A DNA stretch of 64,000 nt from assembly GCF_018691265.1 (NCBI RefSeq), contig NW_024881296.1, positions 6,479,427 to 6,543,426 of the forward strand, given 5' to 3'. The DNA is from Tyto alba. Taxonomy: Eukaryota; Chordata; Aves; Strigiformes; Tytonidae. Under the pieces are notes generated by a model. It saw only the letters and a program-made list of their open reading frames with translations. It ran no database searches and was not told where the DNA came from. The position numbers were made by a program, and so were the translations under genes. Numbering within the stretch: position 1 is the first letter of the stretch; every line of letters begins with the position of its first letter. Shown piece by piece: positions 45,434 through 54,144 of this stretch.

Positions 45434-46336
45434 TCACCCTTGATGCTCGCTAAAAGCCTTGTTAATATTTTGCCTATCACGGGCATTTTGGTTATTCCAG
45501 TTTGGGTTCTGGTTAGGCCATTTCTGTTCTCCAGGAGGGCCTTGTTGGTGCCTTCTCTCCCACATCCTCATTCCCACTTGTCTAATCATAGATCTTTCTT
45601 TGGCCGTAAATAATGTTCCTAAGATAGGCTGCATTTCCTCCCAGGTATAGGTATTAGGACCTAGGAACTGATCTAATCGTTCAGAGACTCCCAAAGTATC
45701 GTCTAATAAACAACGCATTTCCTTTTTAAAGAGTTGCACGTCACCTGTATTTAAAGGTACTGTTACAAATCCAATTCCTCCTGTGTCTCCTCCCATCGGT
45801 ACCTCTCGAAGTGGGGCTAGGGTCACTGCTTCTTCTTCTTCATGAATTTTATCCCTCTCTCTCTGTACTGTTTTGCTCCTGGTGTGACTAGAAGGAGGAG
45901 AGGGTGGGGGAGCCAACGGAGAGGGGTCAAGAGGCAGTTGGGGATATATTCTCTCCTGACGGCCTTCTGTGTTCTGCCTTATATAATGTGGGGGTAAATT
46001 GTCTAATGGCTCCCACGATAACGTGTTTGGTTTAGCTTCTATTTCTTCTGTCTCCTTTTCTTTCTTTTCTTTCAAAGGAAATAACGAAACCGATCTTTCA
46101 GTTTCTGACCCTTTCCACAGTGCAGCGTATTCACTCTCTTCCTGACTAAAGGGTTCTTTACTATTCACGTATAGATTCAATGCCTGACAGATCCAATCAT
46201 CAAAAGATCGGCCAATATAGGTGATCGGGCTGAATTTCCTCTTTTGTCCATACTTCCATACAGTAACGGACCATCTTTTCCTTAGTTTTCCCTTTCTGAG
46301 ATGGCCAGGACCCCCAGTGCTTAAGCACTGTCCCAA
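45434..46336 (-). pseudogene. ERV-A gag, truncated (matrix, p12-like, N-terminal capsid)
   Basis: About 300 codons. The first residues read (L/M)GQCLSTGGP, a gamma-retroviral N-myristoylation context, but the first codon is TTG (46336-46334), not ATG, so the start codon appears lost. A basic matrix (RKGKLRKRW) is followed by a Glu/Pro-rich p12-like region with a PPHY late-domain-like motif and PPSPPSS. The start of capsid (PLREVPMGGD; LGTLFTAKERSMIRQ) comes next. The frame ends after ...NINKAFSEHQG, before the major homology region, because the rest of the capsid is deleted. It may still act as a packaging signal context but not as a structural protein. Confidence 0.85.
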
Positions 46337-46419
46337 GGGGACTACCTGGGGGATACCTGGAAACTCTTTTTCATTTTTTTTTTCCTTTTCAGATTTTGAC
46401 TTATTTTTGGCCCATTTTA

Positions 46420-46592
46420 GGAATTTTGTGGCAATTCCTATCGCCCTTGCAGGGGGTTAAATCCAGGGAGTTGAATCCTTCACCCACCCACGTATCCCTT
46501 GGGAATTTTGTGGCAATTCCTCTCGTCCTTGGTTACCAGTAAGAGTGTCTTGCGGGGGGGTTGAACCCTTCACCCACCCACGCATCCCCCAG
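46420..46592 (-). repeat. Imperfect tandem repeat in the ERV-A leader
   Basis: Two units of about 80-90 bp, starting near 46421 and 46502, share GGAATTTTGTGGCAATTCCT at one end and CCTTCACCCACCCACG at the other. They lie between PBS and gag, where retroviruses keep splicing and packaging signals. GAATTNNNNNNNAATTC-like palindromic ends occur in each. Confidence 0.75.
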
Positions 46593-47024
46593 GAACCGTG
46601 CTCCCACCCATGAGTCCTATAGGATCCGCTTCGGTCCTTCACCGGCCAAGTCCCTCGCGGGAGTTTGGAACCGCCGTTAGAAGACCTCCGCACTCGCTTC
46701 GGAACTCAAATCCTGGCTCCCGAATTAGCTTCCGTTTCCAGTTAGAGGTTCTGTCTCAATCACACTCTCACGTACAAGCAACCGAATCCCACTCAACCGA
46801 ACGGCATCCCTTATGCTCACGACTCTGTCGTGTTTGCTCAGATCTTCGTGCACCAAAATTACGGGTAATTTATACTGCTGTCTTTCCCTTGGAGCTCCAA
46901 CTCCTTTGGTTATTGCCTCTCTTTTTGCTCGTTGATCTCCATAGATTAACCCGGACTGCTATTCCTCAAGCCACCATTTGTGGGGCGTCCCCTGAGGAAC
47001 AACAATTCAGGAAACCACTTGGAG

Positions 47025-47042
47025 ATCATGTCAGGGTCACCA
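47025..47042 (-). other. ERV-A primer binding site, tRNA-Trp-like
   Basis: TGGTGACCCTGACATGAT on the minus strand, three bases (CTT) after the 5' LTR. It matches the 3' end of vertebrate tRNA-Trp at 16 of 18 positions, the tRNA also used by avian leukosis viruses. Confidence 0.85.
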
Positions 47043-47045
47043 AAG

Positions 47046-47644
47046 TGTTATAATTGACTGAAGTCCAATTTCATAATAAGCATACAATTTTATTTGGGTT
47101 CACCCAATTTAGGGTGAGAAGCAATAAGCAAAGCAGCGCTGGGCGCGTGGGGAGTCTCAGCTCTGCCACACGCACCCCGAGGTCTAACAGCAGGGTCTTT
47201 TATACTCCTGCACCTGCGTCCTCACCAATCCCCGTTTACCAGAGAGCCGTCCTGCTCCTCCTTCACCGGATCATTCGAGCTGCTGGGGTACATGCCCGTC
47301 CCCTGTTGGGTCCTCTGAAAGTCTGGAGGTCTCTGCCTCTTGGCGCGCTGTTCTCCTGTTGGATCTTTTGAAAGTGGTGGGGTTTTGTCTCTCCGCAGGT
47401 GTTCCTCAGCAGAGGTTGCATCAGCTCAAGGCGGAGTTTCTAAGAAGCGGTTACATTGTTCCAAGCAAGAAGCAAGCTCATCTATATTTTACTCTTGCAT
47501 ATTCTCGATTTGATTCCAACATTCATCACAATTATTATACAGGTTATAGTGATCACACATCATTTCAGACCCACACAGGGTACAACAATTACACTTATCA
47601 CACCGTATTTTATTTTGACACGAATCATGCCTATGTTTTCCACA
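47046..47644 (-). repeat. ERV-A 5' LTR
   Basis: The 599-bp promoter LTR has a TATA-like box at 47197-47205 and AATAAA at 47089-47094. It ends CA at 47046, directly before the spacer and PBS. Short open frames inside are identical in both LTRs and are not genes. Confidence 0.93.
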
Positions 47645-48861
47645 GTGACAAATTCAAAACCATATAGTAATACCTTAGGAACCAATTAGATCAGTAAGTT
47701 TTCTATGAGGAAATAAATTCAAGTTGTGATAGTGAAATAAATCCCCAGCATGATACAGAAAGATCTCTGTAACTGAGCATGCCACAAGCAAATTGTGGGG
47801 AAGCCCCCTACTCTATAGACGTTCCTCAGCCCGGATCCTCAGGCGCAGCTCTCTGGCCCTCTCGGACCCGAGCGGCAGCAGAGCCCCGCACCCACCTCTG
47901 TGCTCACTTTCCTTCTACCTGTGTTCTGCCATCATCACCACTTTCCAGCACCTGCTTGGCTGCAGAGTCCTTTAACTCTTTACTTTTCATCTGTCTTATT
48001 GATGCACATGCTTACGGTTATATTTTGCAGAATAAGATATAGCGGAAAGAACATCCAGAAATCTTGCTTGGGTCCCCTGTATGCTATTGGAGACAGCATC
48101 TGCAAAACTCAAACTTAACCTATCTTCATCCCATGTTCCCCCTGCCCCCTCTCACTGCTACATGGCTGCTGACAGCTTCAGCTCTATCAGCTAATTACTG
48201 CTCCTCAGTTAAACTTTCCTTTCCTTGGTAACATTAATCCATGTTTGTAGGAAAGTTGCAACATAAATAAATGGCCAGAGCACAGAGCCTCTTCTTCACA
48301 GAAAACTTAACAGCAAGGTATGAGAAATCCACTCACCTTCAGACAATTATTTTCTACAGGAGCATTACTAACTTTGAAAGAAGCTAATTTAATAGGGCAC
48401 AGTCAGACTAGTCAGAATCCAGAGCCCTCTAGGTCTTCAGGAAACTCCAGGATGCTCTAGCACGCAGCATCACATTGAACACAGATGAGCATCCAGCGAA
48501 TTGTAAGCATCAGTTAAAGTACTTCCAATCAGGTCACTTTATTTTGAGGTTGGAGGTAGGAAGAGAGTAAGAGATGAGCAATTATGTAATCCAACAATTT
48601 CAACAAAAAGCAGAAAAGCAGGCTTGCACAACATGTAGCTAAATAAAGCACATTTTTAAGCCACTGGTGGCTGAGAAGCAGCAAGTGCCACTGGCCTACT
48701 GGTACCGACAGGAGAGCAATAAAATGCAGTAATTTGAACTGCAGGTCTTCTGACAGGTTACAAGGAGTGGGAATGAAGTGAAAACTAAAGCAAAGTAACA
48801 GGAACTGTCAAACTGTCTACTCAATCTCCTACCCAGAAAAGGCAGGGGATAGGGTTAGGAG
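47645..48861. other. Intron 1 spacer between the two proviruses
   Basis: 1.2 kb of intron sequence without recognised elements; slightly GC-richer at 47810-47900. Confidence 0.7.
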
Positions 48862-48866
48862 ATGGG
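48862..48866. repeat. ERV-B target site duplication, left copy
   Basis: ATGGG directly before the 5' LTR, repeated exactly at 54660-54664 after the 3' LTR. A 5-bp duplication shows that the provirus integrated as one unit and that its ends have not been rearranged. Confidence 0.92.
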
Positions 48867-49381
48867 TGTTGGGAAAATGTTGCAATGCAGTGCTGCTGCA
48901 CAAGCTGTTCCATCAGCTCTGTCCCCTGTATAGCCCCAGCCCAGGGCTGCATGCACAGTCAACTGAATAGAGCATTAATAAAATGTTGTAACAAAGGTAA
49001 TGATGTGCCTGACAGTTCAAAGGATGTTGATGTATGAGAAACTGGCCCTTAGCTACCGAAGCAATGGGAGATCTATCATTGTGACTACTAAGAACTGAGA
49101 CGTACAGAACTTGAGGTAATCTCCCTTGAAGACTAAAAGAAAGAAGAAACAAACAACGAAGTGGTCGGACTCCAGAACAAGATGTGAAACCCACTGTCAA
49201 GATAATAATGACTGATAAAGTATAATTCTGTGTATTCTGGATTAGGTAATGCTTTGTAGGTGCATAAATACATGTATGCGAACTCATGTAAGCTGTCACT
49301 CTCTGCGGAGGTGACCCAACGCTGCTGGACCTGAATAAAATCCTAGAGTAACCCACGACGGAGTTCGAGTCTCCTTTAACA
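48867..49381 (+). repeat. ERV-B 5' LTR
   Basis: 515 bp, beginning TGTTGGG and ending AACA. AATAAA at 49334-49339 lies near the end. The TATA element is not clear; CATAAATACA near 49264 is a candidate. It differs from the 3' LTR only at 48952 (T versus A at 54230). A 147-codon minus-strand frame in both LTRs is a by-product. Confidence 0.94.
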
Positions 49382-49385
49382 GTTT

Positions 49386-49403
49386 TGGCACCCCAGATGG
49401 GAC
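49386..49403 (+). other. ERV-B primer binding site, tRNA not firmly assigned
   Basis: TGGCACCCCAGATGGGAC, four bases after the LTR. It has the TGG start and length of a PBS. The extended 20 bases match a tRNA-Lys(CTT)-type 3' end at about 15 of 20 positions, so the primer assignment is tentative. Confidence 0.65.
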
Positions 49404-49564
49404 TCTAGGCTGTGACGGGGAGGACGAATAAAAGAGGATCCCGATATTACATCCTACAAACTGCCGGCTACAGAAAAGTGAGTTCAAGTCTCCCCTTGTC
49501 TGTGTTTGTGGGTTGGAATAGGAAAGGATCACTCTGAAATACCCCTCACAAAGAAAATTGCAGA

Positions 49565-50149
49565 ATGGGAGGATATCCTTCAGTACCTAAAGGATCCCCC
49601 TTGGCAGAATTATTAGCAAATTGGAATAAACTTTCTGGGACAGCAGGGTTGAGTAAAAGTAAAATTATAGTGTTATGTCAAGATGACTGGCCATTTTTAA
49701 CCAGAATTAGAGGGGCAGGTCCCCAAGAAGTATGGCCACCTGAAGGTACCTTCGATGAAACTAGGTTGAAATGTTTGAGATTGATATTAGAAGATAGGAA
49801 TCCGCAGCAGATGAATTATTTATTTTTATGGCTGGAATGGGCCGATTTGAGAAATCGTATGGCTCTAAAGAAACCTATGAAAAGAGAAGAATTAATTGCC
49901 TTCCTTGATGATCATCAGGGAAAGAATCAGAACCAGAGTTCCCATCCACAATCAGAAGGGAAATCTGTTGTAGGACAATATCCTATGGTAGTGGAATTTC
50001 ATTCCAATCCTAGAGTAGGCCCCAACTCAGGACCTGAAGTTCCTCCAGTTATTGCAGTTTCCACACACCAACCCTGGAAACCTGGTGATTTAATGTTGTG
50101 GCAAGAAAAAATGCCGAGGTTAAGGGACAATGCTGAAAAATGCGCTAAG
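49565..50149 (+). pseudogene. ERV-B gag, 5' part (matrix, p12-like, start of capsid)
   Basis: It starts at ATG 49565 with MGGYPSVPKG (Gly2 is a possible myristoylation site). A helical matrix-like domain contains WPFLTRIRG and MNYLFLWLEWADLRNR. A polar linker leads to a capsid-like beginning (THQPWKPGDLMLWQEKMP). Viral sequence stops at 50149. The frame runs on through the poly-T of the captured segment as a Phe/Leu run to TGA 50225-50227, giving a 220-codon chimeric product. Most of capsid and all of nucleocapsid are missing. Its matrix differs from that of ERV-A, so the two belong to different lineages. Confidence 0.8.
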
Positions 50150-50960
50150 TTTTTTTTTTTTTTTTTTCTTCTTTTTCTGACAGTAGCTTGTCATATTCAG
50201 AAGAGACATGAATCAGGTTTTCAGTGACTTCAGTGAGCTCCTGCTGCAGTTCGTCAGTTGTTTCCTTCAATGCCTCTTACGCTTCTAAGAGTTGATATTC
50301 TTTCTCTGAAATACTTTCTTTCAGCTCCACAATAGTCTCCTGATGTTGTCTGAGAGAGCAATGAGCACATTTCAACTCCTCCTGCATCTCTGAATTCTTG
50401 CTAATTGTTTCCTGTATGGTTTCTCTTAACTGCTCTCTCTCATTTTGGAGATTCTCTAGTTGTATTGTAAGATTACCATCTCCACTTTCTGTCAGAGTGC
50501 TTGCTTCCTAACATTCAGGCAATTTTGGAATAAAATTGCTTCTCTCCAGTTTTTCAGATTCTCTTTGACATTCATTGGCCTTTACTTCCTCCATTTCATG
50601 CCATTTCCTTTTTGCCTGGCTCAGCTCTTCTCTCAGAAGAAATATTTCTTGCTCAGTAGATTCTTCTTGAATCTGAGGGATCTTGTTTGTTAGGCTGTCC
50701 TCCAGAATCTCTGACCGCCTCTGAACCTTTAACAAAAGTTCTTCCCTTTCTTCAGCCTTGATCTTCTCATTGCTCAGAAGTTCTTGTTGACACTTCAATT
50801 CCTTCTCAGTTTCGAGAATCATCTGCACAAGGACTGCTGCTCAATGGATACCACCCGATCCCCTTGTCTCCACTGCTGTGAAAATATGCCTTATCAACAC
50901 TCTCCTGCAGGTTCATCTCCAGTTTGCTCTTCTCTGCTTGAAGTCAATCTAGTAAAGATG
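50150..50960 (-). pseudogene. Captured host coiled-coil mRNA fragment, antisense inside ERV-B
   Basis: Read on the minus strand, this segment encodes a long Glu/Lys/Gln/Leu heptad coiled coil, unlike any retroviral protein: ETEKELKCQQELLSNEK, REELSQAKRKWHEMEEVK, then QLENLQNEREQLRET and KETTDELQQELTEVTENL. The reading is interrupted by a frameshift between about 50880 and 50830, TAG near 50510 and TAA near 50279. It ends in an 18-base A run (T run 50150-50167) with no 3'UTR. The style is that of very long centromere/centrosome/Golgi coiled-coil proteins (CENP-E, CENP-F or golgin type), but the parent gene is not identified. The absence of introns points to an RNA origin. It replaces capsid-nucleocapsid-protease. 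Confidence 0.75.
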
Positions 50961-53782
50961 TGGGACTTCTGAAATCTGCAGCCCCCATAAAAATTAAGAC
51001 TAAAGGTGGTATACCCCCAGCAGTTAAGCAGTATCCTATCGTAGCAGAAGCTATTCCTAGTATCACTAAACAAATACAGAATTTTTTGGATAAGGGCATT
51101 TTAAGACCTACTGTTAGTCCTTTTAATACTCCCATTTTACCTGTAAATAAAAATCGAAAGGATGAGGATGGAAATCCTGAGTATCGGTTTGTTCAGGATT
51201 TACGAGCTGTAAATGAATATGTAGAACCCCCACATCCAGTAGTTCCCGATCCTTCTACTATCCTTACAAAAATACCAATTTGGGCGAAATACTATACTGT
51301 TTTGGATTTGACCGGAGCTTTCTTTACAATACCAATTGACCCTGACAGCCAGAGTTTATTTGCCTTTACATGGGAAGGTCGCCAGTATACCTGGACCAGA
51401 CTTCCTCAAGGATTTACTGCTTCACCAACTTTGTTCTCTCAAATATTAAAGAGAGACTTACAAGATCTGGAACTACCGGCTGGGTCAGAATTGATACAAT
51501 ATGTGGATGATTTGTTAATTGCAAGTAAAGATTATGACAGTTGTGTAAAAGATACTAAATATGTATGTCTTAGATTATATGAGAAAGGACATAAAGCATC
51601 TCTCTCCAAATTGCAGTTTTGTGAGCCTGAGGTAAAATATTTAGGGTTTATACTAGCCGAAGGTACTAGGAAATTAGATCCAGATAGGGTACAGGCAATT
51701 CAGGAAATCGCTAGACCTTTGACTAAGAAACAAATGAGAGCCTTTCTTGGACAAGCTGGATATTGTAGACCGTGGATACTGGGTTTTTCAGAGATTGCAA
51801 AACCTTTGGTAGAGACTACTAAAGATGTGAGCCCAGAACCCATACCATGGACGGAAGAATTGGAAACAGCTTTTATGTCCATGAAGACTGCCTTGGTAAA
51901 TGCTCCAGCTCTTGGGTTACCAGATTACAAAAAACCTTTTAAATTATATGTAACAGAGAACAGAGGAATTGCAAAGGGAGTATTAATTCAGAAGCATGGA
52001 CCCTACGAACGTCCTGTAGCATACTGTTCTGTCGCCTTGGACCCAGTTGTCGGGGGATCTCCATGCTGTCTGCGATCTATTGCCGCGGCTGCTGAGCTGG
52101 TGGAAAGGGCAAGGAGTGTTGTGCTGGGCCATTATCTCATAGTTGCTGTTCCCCATGAGGTTGAACTTCTGCTGGCCAGGTATGCAGAAAAAGCACTCTC
52201 TGCACAAAGGACGCGCGGATATGAAATGATCCTTTTGCTGGCGGAGAATGTCGGACTTGGGAGATCGGGGACTCTTGGCCCTGCTGCCTTGCTCCCAGTG
52301 GCTGGGCCTGGGGGATCGCACGACTGTGTGGCTGTCTTGAGAACCGTAAGCAAGACTAGAGAAGATTTGAGGGACACTCCGGTGGAACACCCTGATTTGA
52401 GTCTCTTTGCTGACGGATCTTCCTTTTGTCTTCACGGTAAGAGATTTGCGGGCTTTGCAATAGCTACTGAAAAGTTTGGTCTCATTGCTGAACCCTTGCC
52501 ACCGACATTAGGAGCTCAAGCTGCAGAGTTGAGGGCGCTAACCAAAGCAGCATTGTATGCTAAGAATAAACGAGTTAATATTTACACTGACTCGAAGTAT
52601 GCCTATGGCATTTGTCGTGCGGTCGGTGCATTGTGGAGAGAAGGAGGCTTTCTAACATCTGCAGGTGGAACCATTGCACATGGGTCTTTGATTGATGGCT
52701 TGTTGTTGGCAGTGCAGGGGCCGAAGGAGGTTGCGGTGATTTATGTACCTGCTCGTGCGAGGCGCGCCGATCAGCTTGCGACAGGTAGTTTTCTTGCGGG
52801 TGCCGCAGCACGAGCCGCCGCTGCTGGGAATTGCCCCATGACTGAAGTTGTGGTTGCTAATTTCTTTTCTGTCCCAAACCCCGATACCCTTTATCGCGAT
52901 GTCCCGACCACCGAAATGGAAGAGTGGAAGAGGACGCAGGCCGTGCGGGATAGGGGGGCCTGGACCCTGGATGGTAAACCTCTATTGCCCGGAAGGTATG
53001 TGCTGCCGCTTGCGCGTTGGTACCATGAGAAGGGGCATGGAGGTCCCGAAGCAGTAGCCTCAAAGGTAACGCAGCTATGGGCAGCACCAGGAATCTTTTC
53101 AGCAGCTAAGAAACTGACTGAAGGATGCTCTTTGTGTAAGAGATATGGAGATATAAGGCCAAAAGTAACGCCAGGGAAGAGGCCGCCAGCAGTCTGTCCT
53201 TTTCAGAAACTTCAGATTGACTTTGCGGAAATGCCAGCCGCTCTCGGATATAAATACTTGCTGGTAATAGTAGATCAACTCTCTGGGTGGGTAGAAGCTT
53301 TCCCGACCCGGAAGAATGATTCAAAAATAGTTGTAAAAATCTTGCTTAAGGAAATCATTCCTCGATATGGCGTACCTGAGGTGATAGACTCTGACCGTGG
53401 ACCGCATTTTACAGCATCTATTTTATTACAAGTTTATGTAACCCTAGACATCAAAGGACAGTTTCATACTCCGTATCACCCACCTTCATCAGGGCAAGTA
53501 GAAAGAATGAATAGAACAATTAAGGAGAAGTTAGCGAAAGTATGCAGTGAAACTGGATTAAAGTGGCCAGAGGCATTAAATTTAGTTTTATGGGATCTTA
53601 GAACTACTCCAAAGCAGCCGTTAGGAATTAGCCCAGCAGAGGTCCTATTTGGACGAATTTTAGCTGTACCTGGTTCGTATATTTCAGCAAAAACTGCACT
53701 ACTGGATGGAGATGAGAATGTCACTCAATATTTATTATATTTACAAGATTCCTTTCAGAAAATTAGAAAATATGCATATTGA
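50960..53782 (+). CDS. pol: ERV-B pol: reverse transcriptase, RNase H and integrase (no protease)
   Basis: 940 codons, open from the junction with the captured segment to TGA 53780-53782; the first codon is a non-ATG GTG. The RT has DLRAVNEYV, LPQGFTASP and the catalytic YVDD (residues 181-184). RNase H has D485, E523 and D544 and a shortened final motif (RARRADQLA). Integrase has the zinc ligands H689, H693, C723 and C726 and the DD35E triad D754, D812, E848. The stop truncates the integrase C-terminus; the same frame runs on for 33 codons to TAG 53882-53884. Protease is absent and there is no native start, so expression would need readthrough or a helper. Gamma-type by RT motif and gene order. 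Confidence 0.88.
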   Translation: MGLLKSAAPIKIKTKGGIPPAVKQYPIVAEAIPSITKQIQNFLDKGILRPTVSPFNTPILPVNKNRKDEDGNPEYRFVQDLRAVNEYVEPPHPVVPDPSTILTKIPIWAKYYTVLDLTGAFFTIPIDPDSQSLFAFTWEGRQYTWTRLPQGFTASPTLFSQILKRDLQDLELPAGSELIQYVDDLLIASKDYDSCVKDTKYVCLRLYEKGHKASLSKLQFCEPEVKYLGFILAEGTRKLDPDRVQAIQEIARPLTKKQMRAFLGQAGYCRPWILGFSEIAKPLVETTKDVSPEPIPWTEELETAFMSMKTALVNAPALGLPDYKKPFKLYVTENRGIAKGVLIQKHGPYERPVAYCSVALDPVVGGSPCCLRSIAAAAELVERARSVVLGHYLIVAVPHEVELLLARYAEKALSAQRTRGYEMILLLAENVGLGRSGTLGPAALLPVAGPGGSHDCVAVLRTVSKTREDLRDTPVEHPDLSLFADGSSFCLHGKRFAGFAIATEKFGLIAEPLPPTLGAQAAELRALTKAALYAKNKRVNIYTDSKYAYGICRAVGALWREGGFLTSAGGTIAHGSLIDGLLLAVQGPKEVAVIYVPARARRADQLATGSFLAGAAARAAAAGNCPMTEVVVANFFSVPNPDTLYRDVPTTEMEEWKRTQAVRDRGAWTLDGKPLLPGRYVLPLARWYHEKGHGGPEAVASKVTQLWAAPGIFSAAKKLTEGCSLCKRYGDIRPKVTPGKRPPAVCPFQKLQIDFAEMPAALGYKYLLVIVDQLSGWVEAFPTRKNDSKIVVKILLKEIIPRYGVPEVIDSDRGPHFTASILLQVYVTLDIKGQFHTPYHPPSSGQVERMNRTIKEKLAKVCSETGLKWPEALNLVLWDLRTTPKQPLGISPAEVLFGRILAVPGSYISAKTALLDGDENVTQYLLYLQDSFQKIRKYAY

Positions 53783-53884
53783 TACCAAGGTGTGACACCA
53801 GAAGTACAGGTTCATGATTATAAAGTGGGAGATGAAGTGTTGGTAAAAACATTTAAACGAAAGAATAAGATGTTGCCAAAATAG
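53783..53884 (+). pseudogene. ERV-B integrase C-terminal remnant after the stop
   Basis: In frame with pol but beyond its TGA. It encodes a basic beta-type stretch (VHDYKVGDEVLVKTFKRKNK) typical of the integrase C-terminal domain, and ends at TAG where the conserved GPY-like region would follow. Sequence then jumps directly to env tail. Confidence 0.7.
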
Positions 53885-53896
53885 GAAGTAAGCCAT

Positions 53897-54112
53897 ATGA
53901 TGCAAGTTGTGCAACGAGACAATGTATCCTGGGATGTTAGTGATTTATGGCAATGGGCTACTTCTTGGATTCCTGATTTTCCAACTTTAATCAAGAAGAT
54001 TCTAATGGTAGTCGTTTTAGTCATAATCATTTTGATCATGGTAATGTTTGTATGTCAGTGTTGTGTCTCGTGTTTATCTCGTATTCCCACCAGACCCTAT
54101 TGTATCCGATAG
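53897..54112 (+). pseudogene. ERV-B env remnant: transmembrane anchor and cytoplasmic tail
   Basis: 71 codons. A Trp-rich membrane-proximal segment (DLWQWATSWIPDFP) precedes a long hydrophobic helix (ILMVVVLVIIILIMVMFV) and a Cys-rich tail (CQCCVSC). This matches the C-terminal end of a gamma-type TM protein. The surface unit, fusion peptide and cysteine motif are deleted. Confidence 0.75.
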
Positions 54113-54130
54113 GATAGTGAGTATCCTAAA

Positions 54131-54144
54131 AGAAAAGGGGGGAC
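54131..54144 (+). other. ERV-B polypurine tract
   Basis: AGAAAAGGGGGGAC directly before the 3' LTR; plus-strand primer site. Confidence 0.9.

Larger units (their letters stand above)
42344..47644 (-). mobile_element. ERV-A: gamma-type endogenous retrovirus, pol-deleted provirus
   Basis: A 5.3-kb provirus on the minus strand in EGLN1 intron 1, in the same direction as EGLN1. In viral order it has: a 599-bp 5' LTR (47046-47644), a tRNA-Trp-like PBS, a long leader with a tandem repeat, gag truncated in the capsid, almost no pol, an env with several breaks, a polypurine tract, and a 599-bp 3' LTR (42344-42942). The LTRs start TG and end CA and differ at 6 sites by my reading (about 1%). The flanks GTGC (42340-42343) and GTGA (47645-47648) fit a 4-bp target duplication with one mismatch. 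It cannot be autonomous. Gag and env organisation point to class I (gamma-like) ERVs; the family name is unknown. Confidence 0.92.

Noticed and set aside
48913..49356. 147-codon minus-strand frame, repeated at 54191-54634
   Set aside because: It sits inside both LTRs of ERV-B, antisense; duplicated because LTRs are duplicated, with no known protein similarity.
51983..52435. 150-codon minus-strand frame in ERV-B pol
   Set aside because: Shadow of the RNase H coding region on the opposite strand.
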